From a virus, in the IMG/VR virus record IMGVR_UViG_3300009011_000331, positions 1 through 22,995 of that record: a stretch of 22,995 nt of DNA. The stretch is one strand, 5' to 3'. Within the stretch, counting starts at the first letter, position 1. Every line of letters starts with the position of its first letter. The position numbers were made by a program, and so were the translations under genes. Positions 14,487 to 22,723 of this stretch are shown here, piece after piece. Below the pieces are notes generated by a model. The model searched no databases. It saw only the letters and a program-made list of their open reading frames with translations, and was not told the DNA's origin.

Positions 14487-14663
14487 TCAATCCGAGAGCC
14501 ACCAGACCATCTCGGCAAACGGCATGGCCTGGATCTCGGCGGCGGAAAATCCGGTTTCCGCTGCCAAGCGCTTGGCCGCCAGTTTCAGCAGCGTGGGGTT
14601 AAACCCCGTCGTCCTGCACCAGGCGAAAATAACCGGCCTGCAGGCGGTGGTAGTCCACCAGCT
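14487..14663 (-). CDS. E' frame: frameshift extension of tail assembly chaperone
   Basis: The frame +1 to gpE is open from just after its own TGA (14664-14666) to a TGA at 14487-14489. Its C-terminal end reads LAAKRLAAETGFSAAEIQAM followed by PFAEMVWWLSD, which has the P2 GpE pattern (aromatic-SxAExxxM...E). It has no good start codon, so it is probably made as an E-E' fusion by ribosome slippage, as known for P2, lambda and Mu. The shift must happen between 14663 and the E stop at 14599. Candidate sites are TTT before C (14626-14628) or GGG before G (14605-14607). The listed span is the open frame, not a separate translation product. Confidence 0.6.
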   Translation of the reverse strand, partial: SWWTTTACRPVIFAWCRTTGFNPTLLKLAAKRLAAETGFSAAEIQAMPFAEMVWWLSD

Positions 14664-14907
14664 TCAGGCCCTCCAGATCCTGCTGACCGGCTTCGCAAAG
14701 ACCGGCGAACAGCATCAGTTCGCGCTGCTCTTCGTCGTCGCCCGAGGCACGATCTGCGGCACGCACTTCGCGCACCGTGGGTGAGCGAATGGTCAAGGTA
14801 TCGACCTTGACGCCATTGACCTCGGAAGGCCGGGACAGGGTGATTGTTGCGTGTTCGGCGGTCAGCTTCAGCCAGGTGGGAAGCTTTTTCAGTTCAGGAG
14901 TAGCCAT
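14599..14907 (-). CDS. Tail assembly chaperone (P2 gpE / Mu gp41-like)
   Basis: A 102-residue protein of the phage tail assembly chaperone family (E/41/14). The signature order is PTWLKLTAEHATITLSRPSE, VDTLTIRSPTVREVRAAD and DYHRLQAGYF. It binds the tape measure and guides tube polymerisation but is absent from the finished tail. It lies between the tube gene and the tape measure, the universal position for this role. AAGGA precedes the ATG at 14907. The stop codon lies inside a palindrome (GGGGTTAAACCCC at 14595-14607), and a second frame continues beyond it. Confidence 0.9.
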   Translation of the reverse strand: MATPELKKLPTWLKLTAEHATITLSRPSEVNGVKVDTLTIRSPTVREVRAADRASGDDEEQRELMLFAGLCEAGQQDLEGLKLVDYHRLQAGYFRLVQDDGV

Positions 14908-14919
14908 TCGATTAATTCC

Positions 14920-15423
14920 TTAGAGGCCCAGGTCGCCGCGCATGGAGGCCAGTTGATCCACACCGTCGATCACGCGGATCGCAGCAACCATGTCGATTTC
15001 GTAGATGAGGCGGCCAGCGATTTCCAGCTTGTAGTAGCTGACCGCAATCGAGTATTTGAACTCGGCTTTGTCACCCGGCTTCCAGTCGCCTGGGTCCAGC
15101 TCTTTGAGCATCCCGCGCAAGGTCGCCACCACCGCAGTGGTCTGCCCCTTTTGCCCTTTGAAGGAACCGCGATAAACGCCGTTGAAGGCTGTTTGATCCG
15201 CCAGCCCGAAAAACTTCATCGCTTCGCGGCGTACGCCGTTAGTGGTGAATGTGGCTTCCATTTTTTCCAGGCCGACGTCCATCTCGATGGGGCCTGCCAT
15301 CCCGCCGCCCCGATACTCGTCGGTCTTAACTACCAGCTTGGGCAAGCCCAGGCTGGGTACGTCGCCGGTGAAGTTGATGCCGTCGACGAACAGGTTGGTG
15401 TTGTAAAGCACTTGAGGAATCAT
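14920..15423 (-). CDS. Tail tube protein (P2 gpFII-like)
   Basis: A 167-residue major tail tube subunit. It has the family's opening MIPQVLYNTNLFVDGINFTG, the central YRGGGMAGPIEMDVGLEKME and a C-terminal beta-rich part with YYKLEIAGRLIYEIDM. Hexameric rings of this protein form the inner tube that the sheath contracts around. It starts 12 bases after the sheath stop, with AAGGAGG in the gap, so the two main tail proteins share a transcript. Confidence 0.95.
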   Translation of the reverse strand: MIPQVLYNTNLFVDGINFTGDVPSLGLPKLVVKTDEYRGGGMAGPIEMDVGLEKMEATFTTNGVRREAMKFFGLADQTAFNGVYRGSFKGQKGQTTAVVATLRGMLKELDPGDWKPGDKAEFKYSIAVSYYKLEIAGRLIYEIDMVAAIRVIDGVDQLASMRGDLGL

Positions 15424-15435
15424 TGAGCGGCCTCC

Positions 15436-16608
15436 TTAGGCGGCGGTTTCCAGGACTTCGGTGAGCCACTGATTGGTGACCTCGACCCGGAAAATCGGGT
15501 TCTCGGCAGGCGGCACGTCGGTGAAGCGAATGTTCCAGTACACCTTGCCCTGCTCCAACTGGCTGACCGTGTTTAGCTCGGTGTCGGCGAACACCTCGAA
15601 GTTGATCACCGCGCCTTGGTTTTTCAGGTCCTGCATGAACGCCTGCAGGCCGTCGGTCACATCCTTGATGTAGGTCTTGGTGATTCCACGGTCGACCGCC
15701 CACTTGTGCCCGGCCAGGATCGCGTCCATGACGATATCGACGGTGCGAACACGGGTGACAAACGCCCACTTCGGATCCGCCGACAGCGTGCGGTTACCCC
15801 ACAAGCGGTAGCCGCCGTCACGGATGATCGTGGTGATATTGGCGTTGTTGAGCAGGTTGGCCCGGCAGGTTTCGTCACCATCCAGAAACTCGACTGGACG
15901 CGAGGTGCCGGTAATGCCAACGAACTCTTTGTTCGACGGCGATGACCAGAAGCCGTACTCAGCATCCGTCCAAGCGAACAAACCAGCGGCGAAGGCCGAG
16001 GCCGGCGCGTTGACGGTTTTGCTCTGCAGCGTGTCCCACAACTGCACACCCGGATCGACCAGGAAACAGCGCTTGCTGCCGAACTCCTGGGCGTAGGCCA
16101 TGGCAGCCTCATCAGTGGTGTTCGGCCCATCGAGAATTGCAATGGCCCGCAGCTTGCCGGCTAACGCGTCCAGCGCAGTAGCAACCGCCTGGGTCGCGGT
16201 GTGACCCGGGGCAATCAGCAGCCGCGGCTGTGCGTTGAAGCGGCTTTTGCCGTCCAACAACGCCTGCATGCCGGTACGCTGCCCCGACGCCAGGACACCG
16301 CCGATAATTGAGGAGGTCTGCTGGGCAGGGTCTTCAACTTTGGCGACACCGCAGCCGATAACCACGGCTTTCGCACGGACGAAAATAGCCTTGCATGCAC
16401 GCGTGATCGCTGAGTCTTCGCCCCAAGCGGCAACCGCTTCGCGCTCACTGGTGATCAGCGTCAGTTCGTTGGGTTTGGCGGATGCTGTGGGAAGTACAGT
16501 GAAGGTGTCGCACAGCCCAATAATGGACGACGACGGCAACGCAATAGTCCGTGCCCCGGTATCCACCAGGGTGACGGTAACGCCGTGAAAACGACCGGAA
16601 GAGGCCAT
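15436..16608 (-). CDS. Contractile tail sheath protein (P2 gpFI-like)
   Basis: A 390-residue sheath subunit. Typical stretches are FHGVTVTLVDTGARTIALPS near the N-terminus, RLLIAPGHTATQAVATAL, and the conserved C-terminal domain with GYRLWGNRTLSADPKW, FVTRVRTVDIVMDAI and NPIFRVEVTNQW. The length equals P2 FI. It shows that the particle is a contractile (myovirus or R-type) tail. GGAGA lies 9 bases upstream of the ATG. An intrinsic terminator (16628-16648) directly precedes this ribosome-binding site, so sheath expression may need its own promoter or antitermination. Confidence 0.96.
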   Translation of the reverse strand: MASSGRFHGVTVTLVDTGARTIALPSSSIIGLCDTFTVLPTASAKPNELTLITSEREAVAAWGEDSAITRACKAIFVRAKAVVIGCGVAKVEDPAQQTSSIIGGVLASGQRTGMQALLDGKSRFNAQPRLLIAPGHTATQAVATALDALAGKLRAIAILDGPNTTDEAAMAYAQEFGSKRCFLVDPGVQLWDTLQSKTVNAPASAFAAGLFAWTDAEYGFWSSPSNKEFVGITGTSRPVEFLDGDETCRANLLNNANITTIIRDGGYRLWGNRTLSADPKWAFVTRVRTVDIVMDAILAGHKWAVDRGITKTYIKDVTDGLQAFMQDLKNQGAVINFEVFADTELNTVSQLEQGKVYWNIRFTDVPPAENPIFRVEVTNQWLTEVLETAA

Positions 16609-16627
16609 GGGATTAATCTCCAGACAT

Positions 16628-16648
16628 AAAAAAACCCCAAGAAGGGGT
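16628..16648 (-). terminator. Intrinsic terminator immediately upstream of the sheath gene
   Basis: ACCCC (16634-16638) pairs with GGGGT (16644-16648) around AAGAA, and on the minus strand seven T follow (complement of 16628-16634). It lies in the late-operon direction between the fibre genes and the sheath gene, 19 bases before the sheath ATG. Confidence 0.75.
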
Positions 16649-16796
16649 CGGGTTGTTGATCAGTTGTAGGAAGCGCTCGGGCATCAGTACAAACCGATGA
16701 GGTTTAAATGGCAGCCGTCGGGGGCTTGTAGCGCAAGGGGCTACAGGATGATGTGGCTATGGGCTAGGATGGCGGCCTACTGATAAAGGCCGCGTC

Positions 16797-17765
16797 ATGT
16801 CTAACCCCGTCTTGAACACAAATATTCGTTACCCAAGCTTTGACCTGATGCGGCTACTGCTGGCGGTCGAGGTGGTTGTCGTCCACACCTGGGCTTCGCT
16901 GGATCCTCATTTTAGTTGGCCCGGTTTCATCCGAGCGGTGCCCGCATTTCTCGCGGTCAGTGGTTTTTTGGTGCTTAAGAGTTTCGCTAATACAGGCTCT
17001 TGGACCGCGTTTGCCAGGAAGCGGGCATTGCGAATTTTCCCGGCGCTGATCACTTCGTTGTTGTTGGGTTACGTCCTGCTCGATTACACATTTCTGATCA
17101 ACTCGCTCACGGTCTGGGTCACTGGCGGCTTGATGATGCCGCCCCATACCAATGCGGCTTTATGGTCCTTGGCTTGGGAGGAGCTTGCCTATGCAGTGCT
17201 GGCAATTCTCTGGGCGTTGGGAGCGTATAAGAGGCCTGTGTATATCTGGATACTGCTGGCAGCGGCGAGTGTGATTTCCTGGAAAGTCACCACAATGCCG
17301 ATTAGCCCCTACTATCACGTCCTCTCGTACCTGGCGCCTGCGTTCTTCACCGGGAACCTGATGTTCCTGCATCAAGAGCGCTTAATGCGATTGGGCTCAG
17401 TGCTTCCGTGGGTGTGCTTCGTGGTCGTGTGCCTGTGGACATACATCCCGATTCCAGGCATCGGCGGCGACATGGCCCCTTCGGTGGTACAAGCATTCGC
17501 GGTCGTATGGGCTGGCATGGCCGGTGCAAAACTGATCCCGTCCAAAATCCCTGATTTGAGCTACGGGATGTACGTCTACCACATCCCGATGATTCTCTTT
17601 ATCAACGCGGTGTATAAGCCAGACAATGCCTTTCTCACAGGCACGGTGCTGACCATCGCGCTGGTACTGTTCTCCACGGCGAGCTGGTACCTCATCGAGA
17701 AACCCGCGCTAAAGCTGAAGAACCGGCGCCCCCCTGCCCCTGAGGGGCAACCAAGCGCCTCATAA
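16797..17765 (+). CDS. Acyltransferase 3 (OafA-like) family membrane protein
   Basis: A 322-residue integral membrane acyltransferase with about ten hydrophobic helices. The N-terminus carries the family motif FDLMRLLLAVEVVVVHTW (likely catalytic His in VVHTW) and a later AVSGFLVLKSF. Near the C-terminus SYGMYVYHIPMILF also fits the family. Such enzymes O-acetylate LPS O-antigen or other surface sugars. AAAGG about 8 bases upstream of the ATG supports the start. It is the only plus-strand gene in the tail block, lying between the fibre chaperone and sheath genes, with hairpins on both sides. A lysogenic-conversion role, changing the receptor to block superinfection, is likely but inferred. 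Confidence 0.88.
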   Translation: MSNPVLNTNIRYPSFDLMRLLLAVEVVVVHTWASLDPHFSWPGFIRAVPAFLAVSGFLVLKSFANTGSWTAFARKRALRIFPALITSLLLGYVLLDYTFLINSLTVWVTGGLMMPPHTNAALWSLAWEELAYAVLAILWALGAYKRPVYIWILLAAASVISWKVTTMPISPYYHVLSYLAPAFFTGNLMFLHQERLMRLGSVLPWVCFVVVCLWTYIPIPGIGGDMAPSVVQAFAVVWAGMAGAKLIPSKIPDLSYGMYVYHIPMILFINAVYKPDNAFLTGTVLTIALVLFSTASWYLIEKPALKLKNRRPPAPEGQPSAS

Positions 17766-17767
17766 CG

Positions 17768-17786
17768 AGTGGGGCAGCGCCCCACT
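17768..17786. terminator. Hairpin between the acyltransferase and fibre-assembly genes
   Basis: AGTGGGGC (17768-17775) and GCCCCACT (17779-17786) form a perfect 8-bp stem with a 3-base loop. It starts three bases after the acyltransferase stop and touches the stop codon of the convergent fibre-assembly gene. No long T-run is present, but the position suggests a bidirectional transcription end. Confidence 0.65.
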
Positions 17787-18175
17787 TAATGAGGCGCTGC
17801 TGCCTCCGGCCAGGGATACTGGGCTTGGATCTCATTGAAACGCTCGATAGCTGCGTCTCTGACCTGCTCCCAACCGGGCTCGTCCATGACTTGCATACGG
17901 TTCGCTTCAGCGAAGTAGCGGTCAGAACCGGAAACGGGCTCTGCATAGGCGGCGAGACGCAAACGCTCTATGGTCTCTCGCGTCAGGGGCACGTTGGGCA
18001 ACGGCTGCTTGGTAATCCCCCCAGACGGATCGAGCGCCCAGATCCCGTCCGACTCTTTGATCATCCTCTGCCACAGGTCGTCATCGACCTCTACGGCATC
18101 CTTTGGAATTGGGTGGATGCCTTTGATCAGACGCTGATGCAGCGTCCCATCCGTGTTAAACGTTGCGTATTTCAT
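17786..18175 (-). CDS. Tail fibre assembly-type protein
   Basis: A 129-residue protein just downstream of the fibre gene (9-base gap). It starts MKYATFNTDGTLHQRLIKG and is followed by IPKDAVEVDDDLWQRMI, the usual layout of small phage proteins annotated as tail fibre assembly or tail chaperones in Pseudomonas prophages. The C-terminal part is helical and ends in PWPEAAAPH. The role in folding or trimerising the fibre is inferred from position and general layout, because I see no diagnostic motif. Confidence 0.7.
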   Translation of the reverse strand: MKYATFNTDGTLHQRLIKGIHPIPKDAVEVDDDLWQRMIKESDGIWALDPSGGITKQPLPNVPLTRETIERLRLAAYAEPVSGSDRYFAEANRMQVMDEPGWEQVRDAAIERFNEIQAQYPWPEAAAPH

Positions 18176-18184
18176 AGCGTTTCC

Positions 18185-19519
18185 TCAAGTACCGACAGCG
18201 ATGTAGCTCAGTCCCGCCTGCCCGGTAACCCCCGTGTTGTAGGTCTTGAACCAAGTCTTGCTAACCGCGCCGTTGGCGCCTCCCGCTCCATCACTGAGGC
18301 GCACTGAATATTCGCCGCCTCCGGTGTTGTTGAAAGCCCCCACCACTACAGTCCCTACGTCGTTGGGAAAAGGGATGTGGAAGTAAGTTTGATTGACCGT
18401 CGAGCCCGTCAACGAAACCGCGAGACTCCACTGCACGATCCAACCGCCGAGGTAGCTTGGAAAAACGATGTACCCCGATTGACCAATCAGGATCTGGAAG
18501 CCCCAGCGCAGCTTTTTCGGGGTCACGATACTGCTGTCATCGGTCCCCGCATTGACCAACATCTGGGTGGCGATCCGGGCGGTGCCCAGTGCGCTTTCGG
18601 TAGCCTGAACAACTTTCGCAGCGATGGCCTGAAACACCCGCAACGCGCTCATGGGCTTGTTGGTATCGGCGCCAGTTTCCGCTTCGGTTTGGCTGGCAAA
18701 CGACACACCGTAAGCTGCCAAGTTGTTGGGCAACCCTGTTAGCCCCGAGAACTTGAGGCCCGTCAGGCCCGAGCCAACACCGCTGATCGGTCCCGCCAGT
18801 TCGACTCCAGCAGCCGTCACACGTACGCCATTTCCGCTATACCAGGGCGTGGGACCAAGCCCCAGAAACGCAACGTTCAAATCGTTGTAGCTGCCGAGAA
18901 ACCCAACGCCGGCTTTCTCCCCGCCAAACTTCCCGGCAATCAGGCCCGCAGCCCAGGTGGGTGCGTTGTCTGGTTGGATGTAGACGCTCTTGGATTCAAT
19001 GAGATTCAGCGATCCGGTCAGAGTACCGCCCTTCAAGGGCAAGTATCCCGCCTCCACAAACTCGCGTGTGGCCAGCACCACTGACGGGTCTATCTTCAGT
19101 TCAATGTTCGATGTGTTGCTGACGATCAGGTTGATCCGAATAACTTGCGTACGGCCCGAGCCCTGGCTGAGCAGCGGCTTAAATGTTGGAGCGCAGTTGG
19201 CGATAGCTACCAGGTCACCGGCCGCGTCATACAGACCAATTTCCCGAATCCACCAACCGCCGATATTTTCCGGGATGATTTGTTCGGCAATGATGACGCT
19301 GGAATTTTTCGGATCTACCTTGACCTGGTTCAGTGGCGCACGTCGGCGTTCATTGATCAGTTTAGTTTGCGTCCGGTTAGGCATTGGATCGGTGCCGTTG
19401 GCATCCCCCACGCCCATCTGAGAGAACGTCCAAGGAATACCAAGGGCATCAGCATTGGCCTGTTTGGCCTCCCCCACAGCGGTGAGAATTGCAAAAAACT
19501 GGCTGTTTTGGTCAGTCAT
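18185..19519 (-). CDS. Tail fibre / collar fibre protein (receptor binding)
   Basis: A 444-residue fibre. The N-terminal 155 residues are the phage tail-collar fibre domain (DUF3751-like: QFFAILTAVGEAKQANAD, NERRRAPLNQV, ENIGGWWIREIGLYDAAGDL), which attaches to gpI on the baseplate. A Gly/Ser-rich shaft follows. The last 100 residues (VFPSYLGGWIVQWSLAVS onward, ending SYIAVGT) look like the gp53-like C-terminal receptor-binding domain. The ATG overlaps the gpI stop as ATGA. It decides host range together with the downstream assembly protein. It is shorter than many pyocin fibres. Confidence 0.9.
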   Translation of the reverse strand: MTDQNSQFFAILTAVGEAKQANADALGIPWTFSQMGVGDANGTDPMPNRTQTKLINERRRAPLNQVKVDPKNSSVIIAEQIIPENIGGWWIREIGLYDAAGDLVAIANCAPTFKPLLSQGSGRTQVIRINLIVSNTSNIELKIDPSVVLATREFVEAGYLPLKGGTLTGSLNLIESKSVYIQPDNAPTWAAGLIAGKFGGEKAGVGFLGSYNDLNVAFLGLGPTPWYSGNGVRVTAAGVELAGPISGVGSGLTGLKFSGLTGLPNNLAAYGVSFASQTEAETGADTNKPMSALRVFQAIAAKVVQATESALGTARIATQMLVNAGTDDSSIVTPKKLRWGFQILIGQSGYIVFPSYLGGWIVQWSLAVSLTGSTVNQTYFHIPFPNDVGTVVVGAFNNTGGGEYSVRLSDGAGGANGAVSKTWFKTYNTGVTGQAGLSYIAVGT

Positions 19520-20121
19520 GAGTAGATGTCCATCGTGTCGATATGATGTTCGCGACCACCGACGGCAAGGTAGCCGCTGACGTTGATGTCACGCTGAGTC
19601 GGTGGGTAAACGCTGAGTTCGTCGCCTTCGTAAACGCCGACGCCGATGAATACCGTGCCGGTGCTTTCCAGGCTGATCGCCAAGCCGGTCAGGTGCCGAC
19701 TCACCGGCTTGGCATCATCAATGAGCCAGGTCAGCTCTTCGTACATCTCCTCGGTAATGCCGGTTTCCAGCACACCCACCTTCAACGCGAAGGTACCCGG
19801 CACCCCCTTGGGCGTTGTCTGCCACCATTCCAGCACTTCGATCAGATAGCCGAGCGGCTCAACCACCCGGCGTAACGCGCCGATGGTGCCCTTGTGGGCA
19901 TGCACGTAGAACGCCGAGCGGATGGCCGAGCGCTTGACCGCTTCCGACCACCTGTTGTCCCAGCGGTCCACCGACCAGGCCCAGGCCAATTGGTGCAGCA
20001 AATGCGCCGGGCAGGTATCGGGGTTGTACAGTTTGCGCAACGGAACATCGGTGACTTCGTCGGTGGCCGCTTCAATGGCCCGCTCTAGCTGGGTGCTGTT
20101 AATCGGTAGCAGGCTCTTCAT
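19516..20121 (-). CDS. Baseplate/tail protein I (P2 gpI-like)
   Basis: A 201-residue protein of the phage tail protein I family, which links the baseplate wedges to the tail fibres. It opens MKSLLPINSTQLERAIEAAT and contains DTCPAHLLHQLAWAWSVDRWD and AFYVHAHKGTIGALRRVVEP, all typical. The start at 20121 was chosen over the longer frame (20196), because it gives an ATGA overlap with gpJ and matches the usual N-terminus. The C-terminus overlaps the fibre start in the same way. Confidence 0.92.
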   Translation of the reverse strand: MKSLLPINSTQLERAIEAATDEVTDVPLRKLYNPDTCPAHLLHQLAWAWSVDRWDNRWSEAVKRSAIRSAFYVHAHKGTIGALRRVVEPLGYLIEVLEWWQTTPKGVPGTFALKVGVLETGITEEMYEELTWLIDDAKPVSRHLTGLAISLESTGTVFIGVGVYEGDELSVYPPTQRDINVSGYLAVGGREHHIDTMDIYS

Positions 20122-21005
20122 GGCGTGCCTCCCTGCTTGACGGTAAAGCCAACGCAGTAAGCCGCCTGGTACTTGGTAGGCTTGATGTCCTGCCAATCGA
20201 GTAGGTCCACCCGGCCAACACCGCTGATGTGCAACTGCGCATCAATGGCCGAACGTGGCACTTCAACGCCAAGCCGACGCCGAGGATTGACCCAGCCCGC
20301 CAGGCGCTGCTCAGCCGCAGCCAGAATTGCTTCGTTTTCCGAGCCGGTGCCGGCCATGTGCAGCACTGCGTCAATGCGGTATTCAATGACCTCAGCGCTT
20401 TGCACGGTGAGGCGATCCCCAACAGGCCGAATGTCGTCATCACTGAGGTATCTCATAACCACATCCAGCAGCGGCTGCTCGGCCACGCCATTGCCCTGCA
20501 GGTGCAGCACCGTGACCACCACCTCCGCAGGAGACGGGCTTTCAGCCGTGGCATCGGCCACCAGCGCCGACGCGTTGCGGGCATGCAGGATGTAGCTGTT
20601 ACGCGGGCCGGCCGTTGTCAGCCCTTCGTACACCAGCTGCACCCGCTCGCGCAGGGCATCGTTGGATTCCATCACCCGGGGTGTCGGGGGGACGGTGTTG
20701 AGGTTTTCTTCCTGAATCACCAGGCGTTTCAGACGGACGTTGCCAGCGAGTTGATCGAGATCCCCATCAATGGCGTAAGCCAACAGCAGCGCCTTGGCCC
20801 CATCGTTCACCCGTGCCCGGTTCTGAATGCGGCGGTAAACACCCAGCTCCAACAGTTTGACCACCGGATCGCTTTCCAACTCGGCGGTCCAGTTATCGCC
20901 CATGTACAAACGAAACGCGGCCAGCTCCTCAGCGTAGGCTTGCTCAAAGTCGAGTTCCTCCAGCACAGGCGGCGCCGGCAGCGCTGATAAATCCACGGTG
21001 CTCAT
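20118..21005 (-). CDS. Baseplate wedge protein J (P2 gpJ-like)
   Basis: A 295-residue Baseplate_J family protein, a wedge component. Characteristic parts are LDFEQAYAEELAAFRLYMGD, the segment around LELGVYRRIQNRARVNDGAK, LLLAYAIDGDLDQLAGNVRL and ESNDALRERVQLVYEGLTTA. It overlaps W upstream and I downstream by four bases (ATGA), so the W-J-I trio is translationally coupled. Confidence 0.95.
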   Translation of the reverse strand: MSTVDLSALPAPPVLEELDFEQAYAEELAAFRLYMGDNWTAELESDPVVKLLELGVYRRIQNRARVNDGAKALLLAYAIDGDLDQLAGNVRLKRLVIQEENLNTVPPTPRVMESNDALRERVQLVYEGLTTAGPRNSYILHARNASALVADATAESPSPAEVVVTVLHLQGNGVAEQPLLDVVMRYLSDDDIRPVGDRLTVQSAEVIEYRIDAVLHMAGTGSENEAILAAAEQRLAGWVNPRRRLGVEVPRSAIDAQLHISGVGRVDLLDWQDIKPTKYQAAYCVGFTVKQGGTP

Positions 21006-21328
21006 GCGGTGACCCTCACTAGCGCGTTATCGCCTTTGAACAGGCCCTTGAGTTCAAACTCGATGCGGCCATCCAATACGGCCACCACTCGAACCTGGCT
21101 AATATTCAGCCGAGGCTCCCAACGCCCCAGCGCCCGGGCCACTTCAGCCTGCACCGCGCTTTTCCAGCCCTCGGTGACGGGCAGGTCGACAAAACGCCGC
21201 AACTGGCTGCCGTAGTCCGGCCGGTGCCGGCGGCTGCCCAGTGGCGTTGTCAAAATGTCTTCAATCGACTGCTGCAGATGCTCGATGCCGGAGATGGGCT
21301 GCCCAGTGTGGCGATCCATTCCGATCAT
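21002..21328 (-). CDS. Baseplate protein W (gp25-like)
   Basis: A 108-residue protein of the gpW/T4 gp25 family, the wedge component that contacts the sheath. The motif GIEHLQQSIEDILTTPLGSR followed by RRHRPDYGSQL is diagnostic. It begins 5 bases after the stop of the preceding 80-residue gene and overlaps gpJ by ATGA. Confidence 0.95.
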   Translation of the reverse strand: MIGMDRHTGQPISGIEHLQQSIEDILTTPLGSRRHRPDYGSQLRRFVDLPVTEGWKSAVQAEVARALGRWEPRLNISQVRVVAVLDGRIEFELKGLFKGDNALVRVTA

Positions 21329-21333
21329 CTGGG

Positions 21334-21576
21334 CTACTCCGGTACGGGTTCGAGGTCAGGGTGACGTTGCAGGAAGAGGTATTGATCTGGGGTGGTGGCT
21401 ACCACTAACCCCTTGGCAACGGCGAAGCTCTGGCCTTCAGGCGATATCAGGGTTCGCGAGGTAAACACCTTGTCGCGAAAGGTCCGAGGCAGATCAGGGG
21501 TTTTCGATGGCGGCTCTACCTTCGCCGCTAATGGCTGGACCACTGGCGGCTGCTCGTCCGGCTTTGGCTTGTTCAT
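21334..21576 (-). CDS. Small hypothetical phage protein, 80 aa
   Basis: An 80-residue protein between spike gene V and W. The first 30 residues are Pro/Lys/Glu-rich and probably disordered (MNKPKPDEQPPVVQPLAAKV). The rest is compact and includes VFTSRTLISPEGQSFAVAKG and PDQYLFLQRHPDLEPVPE. The ATG at 21576 has GGAG about 9 bases upstream. I cannot assign a family. Its place in the baseplate operon suggests a minor baseplate part or assembly factor. A hairpin with a short T-run lies just upstream. Confidence 0.75.
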   Translation of the reverse strand: MNKPKPDEQPPVVQPLAAKVEPPSKTPDLPRTFRDKVFTSRTLISPEGQSFAVAKGLVVATTPDQYLFLQRHPDLEPVPE

Positions 21577-21599
21577 AAGGGCACTCCAGAAATGAAAAC

Positions 21600-21616
21600 G
21601 CCCGCACGAAGCGGGC
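21600..21616 (-). terminator. Terminator-like hairpin between V and the 80-aa gene
   Basis: GCCCGC (21600-21605) and GCGGGC (21611-21616) form a 6-bp stem around ACGAA. On the minus strand GTTTTC follows. It may act as an attenuator that reduces transcription of W and downstream genes, or may be leaky. Confidence 0.5.
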
Positions 21617-21632
21617 CGAAATAAGCGGTGAA

Positions 21633-22196
21633 TCAGTGTTTGTGGTTTGCAGTGTTGCCGCCCGCGTCAATGATCTTGCCGGCGCCGTTGATATCACCCG
21701 ACACTGTCAGTGGCCCGGTGATCGTCACATTGCCGGTGAGCCCGATATTCCCGGCCACCACCGTGACGGCGCTTTCAGTGACGGTGGCTACGGTGTCGCC
21801 GACCTTGATGGTGACGGTCCCGGAAGGCAGCGTGATGCTGTAGCTACTGGCCTGCCAGTCGTAGACCAGCGAGCCGCCATCGTCAAAGCGCCACACCTCG
21901 ACGTGATCGCGATTGTCCGGTGGCGGGCCTGCATCCCCGTACAAGCCTGGGATAAACGTGCCCATCGCCGGGTTGCCGCTGGGATTAAACAACTTGCCCT
22001 GCTCGCCCAGGCTGGGCACTCGCCAGTGGCGCGCCTTACCGGCGGCTACGCTGTGCCAACGTACCCACGCACTGGTCCACTCCCCCGCCCTGACACGTAC
22101 AACAGGCGGTGATGCGGTGGTATCGACGGCGGCCACCACGCAGTCCATCAACATGGCGGCGATCATGCGGTCGCTCTCGCCGCTGGTGTACCTCAT
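21633..22196 (-). CDS. Baseplate assembly protein V, membrane-piercing spike
   Basis: A 187-residue P2 gpV-like spike. The N-terminal OB-fold region (about 15-100) is followed by a repetitive beta-helix ([20 protein letters not shown], then [20 protein letters not shown]). The last residues NHKH give an HxH motif, which in P2 gpV-type spikes binds iron at the tip. The protein pierces the outer membrane on tail contraction. The start overlaps the upstream gene by ATGA. Confidence 0.92.
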   Translation of the reverse strand: MRYTSGESDRMIAAMLMDCVVAAVDTTASPPVVRVRAGEWTSAWVRWHSVAAGKARHWRVPSLGEQGKLFNPSGNPAMGTFIPGLYGDAGPPPDNRDHVEVWRFDDGGSLVYDWQASSYSITLPSGTVTIKVGDTVATVTESAVTVVAGNIGLTGNVTITGPLTVSGDINGAGKIIDAGGNTANHKH

Positions 22197-22723
22197 TCCA
22201 AGCGCTCCGGCGCGACGTACTGATCTCGGCTGCCCGGGCCGATGTCCGGGCTGACACCGATCAGCAGCGTGCCCGGGGGCTCATCCGGCCAAGGCCATTC
22301 TTCGGTACCGAGATAAATCGTCTGATTCCACTCCACAAGCCAGACGGTGTAGCCATCCAGTTCAGGGCGGGTCCAGTCCTGTACCGCTTGGATAAACTCA
22401 GCACATTCGACTTCCAGGCCCCAGTTCTGCGCCCGCAATAACACGATCAGTTGGGTCGCTAGCTGCACGACCTGGCGGTGATGATCGGGACTAATCGGGT
22501 CAACAATGATCCGCGCTTCGAACTTGCAGACCAGGGTGGTTTCACCCGTTCCGAGATCAGTACCTGGCTCGATCTCAGACATCTCCAGGAACACCGCCGG
22601 CAAGGCAATGTGATCCTCAATGTTCGGCCAGGCTGCAACGCTTTGAACGCCCGGCAGGTGTTGCTGCAGGTGCTGCTCAATAGCTTGATAAAGTTGGTCG
22701 AGGCTCAACGTTTCGTCAGACAC
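22193..22723 (-). CDS. Putative tail completion protein, 176 aa
   Basis: A 176-residue protein starting from GTG (22723), opening [19 protein letters not shown]. The fold looks alpha/beta with [14 protein letters not shown]-like and [12 protein letters not shown] segments ([14 protein letters not shown] here), reminiscent of tail terminator or tail-to-head joining proteins. Its position upstream of gpV corresponds to gpR/gpS-type tail completion genes of P2. It overlaps both neighbours: GTGTCTGA with the preceding gene and ATGA with gpV. The exact function is inferred from position. Confidence 0.6.
   Translation of the reverse strand: MSDETLSLDQLYQAIEQHLQQHLPGVQSVAAWPNIEDHIALPAVFLEMSEIEPGTDLGTGETTLVCKFEARIIVDPISPDHHRQVVQLATQLIVLLRAQNWGLEVECAEFIQAVQDWTRPELDGYTVWLVEWNQTIYLGTEEWPWPDEPPGTLLIGVSPDIGPGSRDQYVAPERLE

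Noticed and set aside
20229-20987. 252-codon plus-strand ORF over gpJ
   Set aside because: It is antisense to a strong Baseplate_J match and shows no motif of its own.
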